From Rhodococcus sovatensis (GTDB taxonomy: Bacteria > Actinomycetota > Actinomycetes > Mycobacteriales > Mycobacteriaceae): DNA of 64,000 nucleotides. Below are positions 8,841 through 18,365 of this stretch, one piece after another; within the stretch, counting starts at the first letter, position 1, and every line of letters starts with the position of its first letter. The stretch lies in assembly GCF_037327425.1 (NCBI RefSeq), contig NZ_CP147846.1, forward strand, positions 2,542,001-2,606,000, written 5' to 3'. The position numbers and the translations under genes are program-made. A model generated the notes under the pieces. The model did not search any database, was not told the origin of the DNA, and saw only the letters and a program-made list of their open reading frames with translations.

Positions 8841-9602
8841 TCAGGCTGAGGCCTGCGGACCGGCCGGGGACAACGAATTCCACGCCGTGCTGGCGGCCTT
8901 CTGCTCGGCTTCCTTCTTGTTCCGACCGATCCCGACGCCGAGTGCGCGGCCACCGACAAGCACAGTGGCGGTGAATTCCTTGTCGTGATCCGGCCCGGTC
9001 GACGTGATTTCGTAGACGGGCACGCCCAGCGACTTCTCGGCGGTCAGTTCTTGGAGACTGGTCTTCCAATCGAGTCCGGCTCCGAGGCGCGGCGCCCGAT
9101 CGAGCAAGTCGGCGAACAACGTGAGTACGACGCGGCGCGCCGTATCGATTCCATGCTCGAGGTGTATTGCCCCCAGAAGGGACTCCATACCATCGGCAAG
9201 GATGCTCGGCTTGTCGCGTCCGCCGGTTTGCTCCTCGCCTTTACCGAGCAGGAGATGCCGACCGAGCCCACCGTCACCGAGACTGCGGGCTACCTCGGCC
9301 AAGGCATGCATGTTGACGACACTGGCACGGATCTTGGCAAGCTCACCCTCCGACTTGGCCGGATGTGCCGAGTAGAGGCGCTCGGTGATCGTCAAGCCGA
9401 GAACCGAATCGCCGAGAAATTCCAGACGTTCGTTCGTCGGGAGACCGCCACGCTCGTACGCGTACGAGCGGTGCGTCAGCGCCAACGTCAGCAGCGACTC
9501 GTCCAATACAACGCCAAGAGCGGCGAGGAGCGACTTTCGGTCGTCCCCGCCGCTGTCGACGTTCGAGCTCTTCTTTACGGCAGAACTGCCTTTGCTCGGC
9601 AC
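8841..9602 (-). CDS. rnc: Ribonuclease III
   Basis: RNase III cuts double-stranded RNA in rRNA and mRNA processing. The catalytic signature NERLEFLGDSVLGL is present, as is the second acidic motif LADGMESLLGAI. A C-terminal double-stranded RNA-binding domain ends with GIGRNKKEAEQKAA. The GTG at 9602 is preferred because AGGAG lies 9 bp upstream and it clears rpmF by 22 bp. The protein has 253 residues, a usual length. It is in a tight series DUF177-rpmF-rnc-mutM. Confidence 0.95.
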   Translation of the reverse strand: MPSKGSSAVKKSSNVDSGGDDRKSLLAALGVVLDESLLTLALTHRSYAYERGGLPTNERLEFLGDSVLGLTITERLYSAHPAKSEGELAKIRASVVNMHALAEVARSLGDGGLGRHLLLGKGEEQTGGRDKPSILADGMESLLGAIHLEHGIDTARRVVLTLFADLLDRAPRLGAGLDWKTSLQELTAEKSLGVPVYEITSTGPDHDKEFTATVLVGGRALGVGIGRNKKEAEQKAASTAWNSLSPAGPQASA

Positions 9603-9624
9603 AGTGTGTCCGCTCCTAGGGAGA

Positions 9625-9807
9625 TCAGACAGCTGCTGCGACCTGGCGGCCCTTGTACGTGCCACACGACGGGCACACGATGTGCGGCATCGTCTTCTCG
9701 CCACAACCGCGGTTGGGGCACGTCACGAGGGTGGGTGCAGTGGTTTTCCACTGTGCACGACGCGACCTCGTGTTGGAACGCGACATTTTACGCTTCGGGA
9801 CAGCCAC
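9625..9807 (-). CDS. rpmF: 50S ribosomal protein L32
   Basis: This 60-residue L32 begins MAVPKRKMSRSNTRSRR, the family signature. It carries the zinc-ribbon cysteines CPNRGCG and CPSCG, so it is the zinc-binding form. It starts 2 bp after the DUF177 gene, the widely conserved yceD-rpmF pairing. Confidence 0.97.
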   Translation of the reverse strand: MAVPKRKMSRSNTRSRRAQWKTTAPTLVTCPNRGCGEKTMPHIVCPSCGTYKGRQVAAAV

Positions 9808-9809
9808 TT

Positions 9810-10418
9810 CTACTTCTCCTCGGCTTCGTTGTTCACAAGTTTGTTGCTCGGTTCTGTTCCCACGCCAAATTTGGCTGCAAGACCAGCCCAGCGAGGATCC
9901 AGTATGTCATGACTGTGCTCGGATCCAGCAATCGCCAGGCGAACGCCACATTCGGAGCACAATCCTTCGCAGTCTTCGCGGCACAGCGGATTCAGCGGAA
10001 GCTCCAATCCGACAGAATCCACGACGACTGGTTCGACGTCGATCTGATCGTCGAGGATGCGACGGATCTCGTCCTCGTCGGTCGTCTCTTCGGTGACACT
10101 GTTGGGGTAGGCGAAAAGCTCGGTCAGGTAGACATCCACCGAACCCGTCACCGGTTCCAGGCACCGGGTGCACTCGCCTGCCGTGTCGGCTCGAACCGTG
10201 CCGGTCACCAGCACGCCCTCGGACACGGATTCGAGCCTGAGATCGAGTTCCACGGGAGAACCCGCCTCGATCGCGATCGCGTCGAGTCCGATCCGCGTGG
10301 GCGCGGCGACCGTGCGCTGTATCTGCTTCATCGACCCCGGCCTACGGCCGAGACTGTCGATGTCCAGAACGAAACCCGTACCCGGTTGGGGGCGGGGGGT
10401 ACTACGACGGCTAGACAC
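9810..10418 (-). CDS. DUF177/YceD-family protein
   Basis: This 202-residue protein belongs to the DUF177 (YceD) family, which is linked to 23S rRNA accumulation in other bacteria. The motif GECTRCLEPV and a C-terminal cysteine cluster (CREDCEGLCSECG) are typical. The upstream valine codon is GTA and cannot start, so the GTG at 10418 (VSSRRST) is the first sensible start. The Shine-Dalgarno sequence is weak. It is followed directly by rpmF. Confidence 0.88.
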   Translation of the reverse strand: MSSRRSTPRPQPGTGFVLDIDSLGRRPGSMKQIQRTVAAPTRIGLDAIAIEAGSPVELDLRLESVSEGVLVTGTVRADTAGECTRCLEPVTGSVDVYLTELFAYPNSVTEETTDEDEIRRILDDQIDVEPVVVDSVGLELPLNPLCREDCEGLCSECGVRLAIAGSEHSHDILDPRWAGLAAKFGVGTEPSNKLVNNEAEEK

Positions 10419-10547
10419 AGCGGTTCTCTCTACTCGATTGCGTTCGTGGTGTTGCGTGCGATTCGGCGATACTCGCGACAGGCAATGGGCAACCACTCAA
10501 CGATACGCATTCGCGCATGTGTTGAGCAAATTGTCGCGGCCGAGCTC

Positions 10548-11315
10548 CTAGCGACGGGGCCGTCGGAAGTCGTCACCCTGCTCCGAGCCGTAGTCAGGAA
10601 CTCCCGACCCGGTACGTAGCTGCTGGCGACCCCGACCGACAGACCTGATCGTTCCGGTGAGGAATTCCTCGAACTCGGCGAGCTTGGTGTCGACGTACAC
10701 GTCGCATTCGCTGCGCATCCGGTCCGACTCGGCATGAGCTTCGTCGATGACTCGCGCCGACTCGGCGTGTGCTGCTTGCACCACCTCGGTTTGTGCGACC
10801 AACCGGGCCTGTTCCTCGACGCCATCGGCGACCGCTCGGTCGTACGACGTCTGACCTGCCTCGATCATGCGATCGGCCTCGGTCCGAGCTCTCGTGGTCA
10901 ACGCGTCGTACTCCTGCTGACCCTGCTCGACGGTGCGTTCCGCGGAGTCGGTGGCGTCGTCGACGAGTTGCTCCGCGTGCGCCTTCGCCTCGGCCACCAT
11001 GCGGTCGGCCTGGGCCTTGGCATCGGCAAGGATCCGATCGGCGGAATCCCGCGCGTTCTCGACGGTGTCCTGCGCCTCGTTGTTGGCAGTGGTGACGGTC
11101 TTCTCGGCGGTGGCTCGGGCGTCACCGACCAACTTGTCCCTATGGTCGAGCACGTCCTGGGCGTCGTCGAGTTCGCCCGGAATCGAATCTCGGACGTCGT
11201 CGAGAAGTTCAAGCACATCACCACGGGGGACGACGCAGCCCGCCGTCATCGGGACACCGCGCGCCTCCTCGACAATGGCGACGAGCTCGTCGAGTGCCTC
11301 GAATACGCGGTACAC
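10548..11315 (-). CDS. sepIVA: DivIVA-domain septation protein SepIVA
   Basis: This 255-residue coiled-coil protein matches mycobacterial SepIVA (Rv2927c/MSMEG_2416), an essential septum factor. It opens YRVFEALDEL, the mycobacterial N-terminus. The middle is a long heptad-like Ala/Glu/Asp coiled coil (residues 75-190). It ends with the conserved TIRSVGRGRQQLRTG. The GTG at 11315 is chosen by that homology, with GGGG a few bases upstream; a TTG four codons earlier is the alternative. It is separated from the DUF177 gene by about 130 bp, so it may have its own promoter. Confidence 0.85.
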   Translation of the reverse strand: MYRVFEALDELVAIVEEARGVPMTAGCVVPRGDVLELLDDVRDSIPGELDDAQDVLDHRDKLVGDARATAEKTVTTANNEAQDTVENARDSADRILADAKAQADRMVAEAKAHAEQLVDDATDSAERTVEQGQQEYDALTTRARTEADRMIEAGQTSYDRAVADGVEEQARLVAQTEVVQAAHAESARVIDEAHAESDRMRSECDVYVDTKLAEFEEFLTGTIRSVGRGRQQLRTGSGVPDYGSEQGDDFRRPRR

Positions 11316-11440
11316 CGGTAACCCCAATCGTGTTGGCTGCTGAAGAACTTATCTTGCGGACCAGATCCTTGTGCTCGTCAGTTTGCCTGGTGATTGCCGT
11401 GTCCGTGCGACACGGACTCGGTGTGTCGCAGGTTGGAACC

Positions 11441-11929
11441 TTATTCGGCCTGACGCTCGGCGATCCGAGTCAGAAGCCGCGAGTACACGCAGTCGGGAAC
11501 CATGTCCTCGACGTCGCCCCCGAACGTCGCTACTTCCTTCACGAGCGAACTGGAGAGAAAACTCCATCTCGGGTTCGCCGGTATGAAGAGAGTGTCGACT
11601 CCGGACAACTTCTGGTTCATCTGGGCCATCTGGAGTTCGTAGTCGAAGTCGTTGGCGCCGCGGAGACCCTTGACGATGGCTGTGTGTCCCTCTTGCTTGG
11701 CGTAGTCGACGAGCAGACCGTGCCAGGAGGAGATGCGAACGTTCTCGAGGTGCGCCGTTGCCTCACCGATCATCTCGATGCGCTCGTCCACGGTGAAGAG
11801 CCCACGCTTGCTCTTGTTGATCATGACCGTGACGATGACCTCGTCGAACTGCGCTGCAGCTCTGGTGATGACGTCGAGGTGACCCTTGGTCACCGGGTCG
11901 AAGGATCCAGGGCACACCGCTCCAGTCAT
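11441..11929 (-). CDS. coaD: Phosphopantetheine adenylyltransferase
   Basis: CoaD joins ATP and 4'-phosphopantetheine to make dephospho-CoA, the fourth step from pantothenate. The 162-residue protein has the nucleotidyltransferase motif CPGSFDPVTKGHLDV at its N-terminus, KGLRGANDFDYE in the middle and FLSSSLVKEVA near the C-terminus. It lies 29 bp after rsmD, the common rsmD-coaD pair. A short inverted repeat CCGTGTC/GACACGG (11397-11415) lies just past its stop and could be a weak terminator. Confidence 0.96.
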   Translation of the reverse strand: MTGAVCPGSFDPVTKGHLDVITRAAAQFDEVIVTVMINKSKRGLFTVDERIEMIGEATAHLENVRISSWHGLLVDYAKQEGHTAIVKGLRGANDFDYELQMAQMNQKLSGVDTLFIPANPRWSFLSSSLVKEVATFGGDVEDMVPDCVYSRLLTRIAERQAE

Positions 11930-11958
11930 GCCAGCACGGTATCACCGGCTGCGAGCCG

Positions 11959-12513
11959 CTAGCTTTTCACCGCGATCTCGATGCGAGTCTCCCCGTACTT
12001 CTTGACCTTGTCGGGCTCGAGACCGTCCGGCCACGACGTCTGCGGCGAGCGTGACGATCGCTCCAGCACGACGATTGCATCGGGCGCGAGCCAGCCTCCC
12101 GATAGCAACGCCGAAAGCATATGCGCCACAGCATCTTCGGTGACGGCGTAGGGCGGGTCCGCCAGCACGAGGTCGTAGGTCGCGTCTGCTGGCCCTGCGA
12201 GCACCGACGCGACAGGAGCGCACCGAACTGCCGCGCCGAGGAGGCCGACGGCGGCAGCGTTCTCACGAACCACCGCTGCCGCCCGAGCGTCCGACTCCAC
12301 CAACACTGCCGATGCCGCACCACGCGAAAGAGCTTCCAGGCCAAGCGCTCCGGAACCTGCGAACAAGTCGAGAACTGCCACGCCCTCGAAGTCCATGCGG
12401 GCCGCCAACGAGCTGAACAGCGCCTCACGGACGCGTTCCGACGTGGGACGCGTACCGCGAGGCGGCACCTTCAGCTTCCTACCCCCTGCGATGCCAGCGA
12501 CGATCCGAGTCAT
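11959..12513 (-). CDS. rsmD: 16S rRNA (guanine966-N2)-methyltransferase
   Basis: This 184-residue SAM-dependent RNA methyltransferase shows the SAM-binding motif LDLFAGSGALGLEALSRG and the catalytic DPPY motif in LVLADPPYAV. The N-terminal MTRIVAGIAGGRKL with TSERVREALF is typical of RsmD. It follows pyc by 14 bp on the same strand and precedes coaD, the order known in mycobacteria. Confidence 0.94.
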   Translation of the reverse strand: MTRIVAGIAGGRKLKVPPRGTRPTSERVREALFSSLAARMDFEGVAVLDLFAGSGALGLEALSRGAASAVLVESDARAAAVVRENAAAVGLLGAAVRCAPVASVLAGPADATYDLVLADPPYAVTEDAVAHMLSALLSGGWLAPDAIVVLERSSRSPQTSWPDGLEPDKVKKYGETRIEIAVKS

Positions 12514-12527
12514 CTACAGGACACTAC

Positions 12528-15500
12528 TCATTCGGCAGATGCGTCCTCGCCGGACGATCCACTTCCGATCACCACGAGCAGGTCCCCACCTTCGACCTGC
12601 TGCACGCCACCGATGGCGAGACGTCCGACGGTACCGCTCTTCGGGGCGGTGATCGCGGCCTCCATCTTCATCGCTTCGATCGTTGCCACGACGTCACCGA
12701 TCGCTACCTTGTCGCCCTCGGCGACCGACAGGGTCACCACACCGGCGAACGGAGCAGGCACGTGCCCGGAGTTCGACCGGTCGGCCTTCTCGACAGTCGG
12801 TACTTCGCTCGAGATGGATCGATCGCGCACCGACACCGGCCGAAGCTGCCCATTCAGAATGCACATCACCGTCCGCATACCTCGCTCGTCGGCGTCGGAG
12901 ATCGCCTCCAGACCGATCAACAACTCGACGCCCTTCTCGAGCTGCACTCGATGCTCGTCGCCTTGACGCAAACCGTAGAAGAATTGATTTGCCGACAACC
13001 GCGACGTATCGCCGTACTTCTCGCGATGCGCCGCCAGTTCTGCGGTCGGGCCGGGAAAGAGCAACCTATTCAACGTGTCTCGGCGCTGAGCGGACGTTCC
13101 ATCGAGCGACTTCTCGTCCTCGGCTGCGAGAGGTGTTTCCGGTTTGGCCTCACCGCGACCCTGCAACGCCTTGGTCCGCAACGGCTCGGGCCAGCCACCT
13201 GCCGGTGTTCCGAGCTCTCCGCGCAGAAAGCCGATCACCGAATCCGGGATATCGAACTTGCTCGGATTCTCGGCGAACTCCTCCGCAGAGGCCCCCGCAC
13301 CGACGAGTGCAAGCGCCAGATCCCCGACGACCTTCGAGCTCGGCGTCACCTTGACCAATCTGCCCAACATCCGGTCGGCAGCGGCATAGTTGGCCTCCAC
13401 CGTCTCGAATCGATCGCCGAGGCCCAGGGCGATCGCCTGCTGTCGCAGATTGGACAACTGCCCGCCGGGAATCTCATGTGTGTAGACGCGTCCGGTCGGC
13501 GACGGCAATCCGGACTCGAACGGCGCGTACACCTTCCGCAGCGCCTCCCAGTACGGCTCCAGATCGCACACCGCCTGCAGATCCAGACCGGTGTCACGAT
13601 CGGTGTGCGCGGCCGCAGCGACGATCGCGGACAGCGCGGGCTGACTCGTCGTACCCGCCATGGACGCGCTGGCACCGTCGACTGCGTCGGCACCTGCCTC
13701 CCACGCCGCGAGATACGTCGCCAACTGCCCGCCGGGGGTGTCATGAGTATGCACGTGCACCGGCAGGTCGAAGTTACTGCGTAGCGCGGTCACCAACGTT
13801 CGAGCTGCCGGCGCGCGCAGGAGCCCCGCCATGTCCTTGATCGCCAGTACGTGGGCACCGGCATCGACGATCTGCTCGGCAAGTTTCAGGTAGTAGTCCA
13901 GGGTGTACAGCGTCTCGTTCGGATTGGACAGGTCGCCGGTGTAGCTGAGCGCGACTTCGGCTATCGCAGTGCCGGTTTCGCGAACCGCGTCGATCGCCGG
14001 GCGCATCTGATCGACGTTGTTCAGCGCGTCGAAGATACGGAAGATATCGATACCGGTATCGGTCGCCTCCGCAATGAACGAGCGGGTCACCTTCTCCGGG
14101 TACGGCGTGTATCCCACGGTGTTTCGGCCACGCAGCAACATCTGCAGCGCGATGTTCGGTACGGCCTCGCGCAGGGCAGCCAGACGGTCCCATGGATCCT
14201 CGTGCAGGAAGCGCAGCGCCACATCGTAGGTCGCACCTCCCCATGCCTCGATCGACAGCAGCTCCGGAGTCGTGCGCGCGACGTACGGCGCGACCATCAG
14301 CAGACCCGAGGTGCGCACGCGGGTAGCCAGCAGAGACTGGTGGGCGTCACGAAATGTCGTGTCGGTGACCCCGAGAGCCTTACGGTTCCGCAGGTCCCGA
14401 GCGAACCCTTCCGGGCCGAGCGCAAGCAGACGCTGACGACTACCGTCGGGAATCGGCGCCGAGAAGTCCACCTCGGGCAGCTTGTCCTGCGGGTACACCG
14501 GAGACGGGCGGTCACCGTGTGGCTTGTTGACCGTCACATCCGCGAGGTACGTCAGGATCTTCGTGCCGCGATCCCCCGAGCTACGCGAAGTCAGCAGCTC
14601 CGGGCGTTCCTCGATGAACGAGGTGGTCACTCGTCCCTGGGTGAAATCCGGATCGACGAGAACGGCCTGCAAGAACGGGATGTTGGTCGCCACTCCGCGG
14701 ATGCGGAACTCGGCGACCGCTCGCCGGGCTCGCGCGATGGCTGTATCGAAATCCCTTCCGCGACAGGTCAGTTTGACCAGCATCGAGTCGAAGTAGGCGC
14801 CGACCTCGGCGCCGAGGGTGGTGCCACCATCGAGTCGGACGCCTGCACCGCCCGGGGTGCGATATGCAGTGATCCGGCCGGTGTCCGGCCGGAATCCGTT
14901 GGCCGGGTCCTCGGTGGTGATGCGGCACTGCAATGCCGCACCGCGAAGCACGATGTTGTCCTGACTGAGCCCGAGATCGGCGAGGGTCTCCCCCGACGCG
15001 ATCCGCAGCTGCGACTGGACCAGGTCAACGTCGGTGACCTCCTCGGTTACCGTGTGCTCCACCTGAATTCGCGGATTCATCTCGATGAAGACGTGGTTGC
15101 CGCGAGTGTCGAGCAGGAATTCGACGGTGCCGGCGCAGGAATACCCGATTTCCTTGGCGAACGCCACGGCGTCCGCACACATGCGCTGCCGAAGTTCTTC
15201 GGGGAGATTGGGAGCAGGCGCGAGTTCGATGACCTTCTGATGCCGCCGCTGCAACGAGCAATCACGCTCGAACAGGTGCACCACGTTGCCCTGGCCATCG
15301 GCCAGAATCTGAACCTCGATGTGGCGCGGATCGATGACCGCCTGCTCGAGGAATACCGTCGGGTCGCCGAAGGCGGATTCTGCCTCACGTGCGGCAGCTT
15401 CGATCGACTCACGAAGCATCGAGGGCTCGGCCACCCGGCGCATTCCGCGGCCACCGCCGCCTGCAACGGCTTTGACGAAGAGAGGGAATGTCATCGACTC

Positions 15501-15944
15501 CGACGCCGCCACCAGCTCATCGACATCACTCGACGGCTCCGAGGACGCAAGAACGGGTAGTCCGGCGCGCTTCGCTGCAGCGATCGCGCGAGCCTTGTTC
15601 CCGGTCAGCTCGAGCACATCTGCCGAAGGTCCGACGAACGTAATCCCGGCCTCGGCGCACGCCGAGGCGAGATCGGGATTCTCGGACAGAAATCCGTACC
15701 CCGGGTACACGGCATCGGCGCCCGCGCGCTTGGCGGCCGCAACGATCTCCTTCACCGACAGATAGGCGCGAACGGGATGACCCTTCTCACCTATCTCGTA
15801 CGCCTCGTCGGCCTTCGTCCGGTGGACCGAATTTCGATCCTCGAACGGGAAGACGGCCACGGTGGCCGCACCCAACTCGTACGACGCGCGGAAGGCTCGG
15901 ATAGCGATCTCGCCGCGATTGGCAACCAACACTTTGGAGAACAT
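12528..15944 (-). CDS. pyc: Pyruvate carboxylase
   Basis: This biotin enzyme converts pyruvate, bicarbonate and ATP to oxaloacetate, replenishing the TCA cycle. The 1138-residue single chain holds an ATP-grasp biotin carboxylase (about 1-450), a carboxyltransferase TIM barrel that begins near GVTDTTFRDAHQSLLATR (about 540-830), and a biotinyl domain with EAMKM, whose lysine is near residue 1093. Length and domain order are normal. It is upstream of rsmD and coaD with short gaps. Confidence 0.97.
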   Translation of the reverse strand: MFSKVLVANRGEIAIRAFRASYELGAATVAVFPFEDRNSVHRTKADEAYEIGEKGHPVRAYLSVKEIVAAAKRAGADAVYPGYGFLSENPDLASACAEAGITFVGPSADVLELTGNKARAIAAAKRAGLPVLASSEPSSDVDELVAASESMTFPLFVKAVAGGGGRGMRRVAEPSMLRESIEAAAREAESAFGDPTVFLEQAVIDPRHIEVQILADGQGNVVHLFERDCSLQRRHQKVIELAPAPNLPEELRQRMCADAVAFAKEIGYSCAGTVEFLLDTRGNHVFIEMNPRIQVEHTVTEEVTDVDLVQSQLRIASGETLADLGLSQDNIVLRGAALQCRITTEDPANGFRPDTGRITAYRTPGGAGVRLDGGTTLGAEVGAYFDSMLVKLTCRGRDFDTAIARARRAVAEFRIRGVATNIPFLQAVLVDPDFTQGRVTTSFIEERPELLTSRSSGDRGTKILTYLADVTVNKPHGDRPSPVYPQDKLPEVDFSAPIPDGSRQRLLALGPEGFARDLRNRKALGVTDTTFRDAHQSLLATRVRTSGLLMVAPYVARTTPELLSIEAWGGATYDVALRFLHEDPWDRLAALREAVPNIALQMLLRGRNTVGYTPYPEKVTRSFIAEATDTGIDIFRIFDALNNVDQMRPAIDAVRETGTAIAEVALSYTGDLSNPNETLYTLDYYLKLAEQIVDAGAHVLAIKDMAGLLRAPAARTLVTALRSNFDLPVHVHTHDTPGGQLATYLAAWEAGADAVDGASASMAGTTSQPALSAIVAAAAHTDRDTGLDLQAVCDLEPYWEALRKVYAPFESGLPSPTGRVYTHEIPGGQLSNLRQQAIALGLGDRFETVEANYAAADRMLGRLVKVTPSSKVVGDLALALVGAGASAEEFAENPSKFDIPDSVIGFLRGELGTPAGGWPEPLRTKALQGRGEAKPETPLAAEDEKSLDGTSAQRRDTLNRLLFPGPTAELAAHREKYGDTSRLSANQFFYGLRQGDEHRVQLEKGVELLIGLEAISDADERGMRTVMCILNGQLRPVSVRDRSISSEVPTVEKADRSNSGHVPAPFAGVVTLSVAEGDKVAIGDVVATIEAMKMEAAITAPKSGTVGRLAIGGVQQVEGGDLLVVIGSGSSGEDASAE

Positions 15945-16057
15945 TCGCTTAACCTACCGCTGACCGATACGTCGAATGTGACCACTGTCTCGAGATGTGG
16001 GACAGAATGATCAGTTTTCGCTTCTGGAACGGTGCAGTGGACCGATATTGAGGGAAT

Positions 16058-18328
16058 TCAGGACTTGTCGAGGTAGTCCGCGCGGTCCGATCTCCACGCG
16101 GATTTCATCATCGACACGATGCCCGGGTGGTCCGTCATCTCCGGATCGGCGTCGAACAGGCTTCTGGCGCACGCGTGCGCGTCGGCGATCACGTCTTCGT
16201 CGTCGATGAGCGACAGGAGCCGCATGCTACTGACGGTTCCGGACTGCGCGGCACCGAGTACGTCGCCTTCCCTTCTGGTCTGGAGGTCGAGCTTCGCCAG
16301 TTCGAATCCGTCGTTGGTGGCTGCCACCGACTGAAGCCGAGCGAACGTCGGTCCCATCGAACCGAGCTGGCTGATCATGATGCAGAGCCCTTGATGCCCG
16401 CCTCTGCCGATACGCCCCCGAAGCTGGTGGAGTTGGCTGATGCCGAATCGGTCCGCATCGACGATGACCATCACCGTGGCGTTCGGGACGTCGACGCCGA
16501 CCTCGACGACCGTCGTGCAGACGAGCACATCGATCTCGCCCGCGTTGAATTCCTGCATGGCTGCGTCCTTGTCGTCCGGATGCATGCGCCCGTGCAGCAG
16601 ACCTACCCGCAGATCTGCGAGCGGGCCGGAGCTCAGCATCTCGAACATGTCCACCGCGGACTTCGTCTCGGGAAGGACATTGTCGTCGTGCATGGCATTG
16701 CGGGTCCGCGGCTTCTTCTCGGCCTCGTCGCCACCGATCCGCGAGCACACGACGTACGCCTGACGCCCCCTCGATACCTCCTCGTTGATGCGCTGCCACG
16801 CGCGATCGACCCACGCAGGTTTGTCCTTCGACGACACCACATTGCTGATGATCGGTGCCCGTCCGCGAGGCAGTTCGTCGAGGGTGGATGTTTCCAGGTC
16901 GCCGAGCGACGCCATAGCGATGGTTCGAGGGATCGGCGTGGCAGTCATGACGAGCAGGTGCGGGCTCGACCCGTCCCGGGCCTTCGACCTCAGTGCATCG
17001 CGTTGCTCGACACCGAACCTGTGCTGCTCGTCGACGACGACCATCGCGAGGTCCATGAACTCGACGCGATCCTGGATGAGTGCGTGGGTACCGATCACGA
17101 TGCCTGCGTCACCGGTGACCGTATCCAGCAGAGCCTTCTTCTTCGCCGCAGTTCCCATCGAACCGGTGAGCAGCGTCACCTTGATCGCCAGTTCGTCCGC
17201 ACCGAGTTCGCCAGCCCCCGCGAGCGTGCCCAGCATCATCGAGATCGAGCGCGCGTGCTGTGCCGCGAGGACCTCTGTGGGCGCCAACAGCGCGCACTGA
17301 TGACCTGCGTCGATCACCTGCAGCATCGCCCGGAGAGCCACGATGGTCTTGCCGGAACCGACCTCACCCTGCAGTAGGCGGGACATCGGGTGATCCCGTG
17401 TCAGATCGTTCGAGATCTCCTCGGCTACCCGCTGCTGTCCTGCAGTGAGCGTGAACGGAAGACGCTGCTCGAACTCCGCCGCCACGCCGTCGGCGACAGG
17501 TGGGCACGGTGGCGCTGCGCGTGTGGACACGTCGCGGCGCCTCGCGGCCAGCACCAACTGAACGGCGAGGGCCTCGTCGAATTTCAGACGCGCTCGCGCT
17601 TGCTCCTTCTCTTCGACGGAGTCGGGAAAGTGGATCCAGTGCAGCGCCGTGTCCAGGGAGACCAGTTCACGCTCGGCGAGTATCTCACCGGGCACCGGGT
17701 CCTCGACGGTGTCGAGTCCGTCGAGAATCTGCCGAACTGCACGCATGAACGTCCAGCTCTCCACCTCTTTGGACGCCGGGTACAACGGAACGAACCGACG
17801 ATCGAACACCGACATGTCGACGCTGCCCGTTGTTGCGTCCACCGCCCCGCGCGCCATCCCTGCCAGGGCACCACCACCGACGATCCGGCCCTGCGGCACA
17901 ACTGCGCCGTCCTCGTCGTCTCCGCCGAGAATGACGTATCCGGGGTGCGTCAGGTTCCACCGTCGACCGAAGTACTTGACTTTGCCCGAGAACATTCCCT
18001 TCCGGCCGGGCACGAGCACGTGCTTGAGTTTGTGGGGGCTGAAGAACGTCGCGTCGATCTGCTGTCCGTCGGCTTCGAGCGAGACCGCGAGAAATTGTCC
18101 TCTACGGGCCTTCATGTCACGCAACTTCGAAGCCGTGATGGTCGCGACGATGGTGATGTGCTCGCCTTCGGGCGGTTCTTTTTCGGTCAGTTCCGCGCCC
18201 TGCGTCATATATCGATGCGGGTAGTACCGCAACAGATCCTCGACGGTCAGGAGTCCGAACAGCTCGGCCAATGGTTCCGCGACCTTCTTGCCCAGGAGGA
18301 CGTCGAGTCGATCAGATAAGCCGACCAT
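16058..18328 (-). CDS. recG: ATP-dependent DNA helicase RecG
   Basis: RecG remodels stalled replication forks and branched DNA. The 756-residue protein begins with a wedge/OB domain (LRYYPHRYMTQGAEL), then has Walker A LLQGEVGSGKTIVALRA, the DEQH box in VVDEQHRFGVEQRD and helicase motif VI QLRGRIGRGG. A few dozen extra residues within the wedge region (GGDDEDGAVVPQG) are of unknown relevance. It follows the DAK2 gene on the same strand, as in M. tuberculosis. Confidence 0.95.
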   Translation of the reverse strand: MVGLSDRLDVLLGKKVAEPLAELFGLLTVEDLLRYYPHRYMTQGAELTEKEPPEGEHITIVATITASKLRDMKARRGQFLAVSLEADGQQIDATFFSPHKLKHVLVPGRKGMFSGKVKYFGRRWNLTHPGYVILGGDDEDGAVVPQGRIVGGGALAGMARGAVDATTGSVDMSVFDRRFVPLYPASKEVESWTFMRAVRQILDGLDTVEDPVPGEILAERELVSLDTALHWIHFPDSVEEKEQARARLKFDEALAVQLVLAARRRDVSTRAAPPCPPVADGVAAEFEQRLPFTLTAGQQRVAEEISNDLTRDHPMSRLLQGEVGSGKTIVALRAMLQVIDAGHQCALLAPTEVLAAQHARSISMMLGTLAGAGELGADELAIKVTLLTGSMGTAAKKKALLDTVTGDAGIVIGTHALIQDRVEFMDLAMVVVDEQHRFGVEQRDALRSKARDGSSPHLLVMTATPIPRTIAMASLGDLETSTLDELPRGRAPIISNVVSSKDKPAWVDRAWQRINEEVSRGRQAYVVCSRIGGDEAEKKPRTRNAMHDDNVLPETKSAVDMFEMLSSGPLADLRVGLLHGRMHPDDKDAAMQEFNAGEIDVLVCTTVVEVGVDVPNATVMVIVDADRFGISQLHQLRGRIGRGGHQGLCIMISQLGSMGPTFARLQSVAATNDGFELAKLDLQTRREGDVLGAAQSGTVSSMRLLSLIDDEDVIADAHACARSLFDADPEMTDHPGIVSMMKSAWRSDRADYLDKS

Positions 18329-18365
18329 CGTGTTGCTCGCCCTGCCCTTCCACTCCTACCGTGGG

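Noticed and set aside
8985..10619. A 544-codon plus-strand frame opposite rnc, rpmF and DUF177
   Set aside because: It is antisense to three conserved genes whose motifs are intact.
15945..16057. CTGTC/GACAG-like symmetry upstream of pyc
   Set aside because: The symmetry is short and imperfect and no known regulator consensus fits, so I did not call a site.
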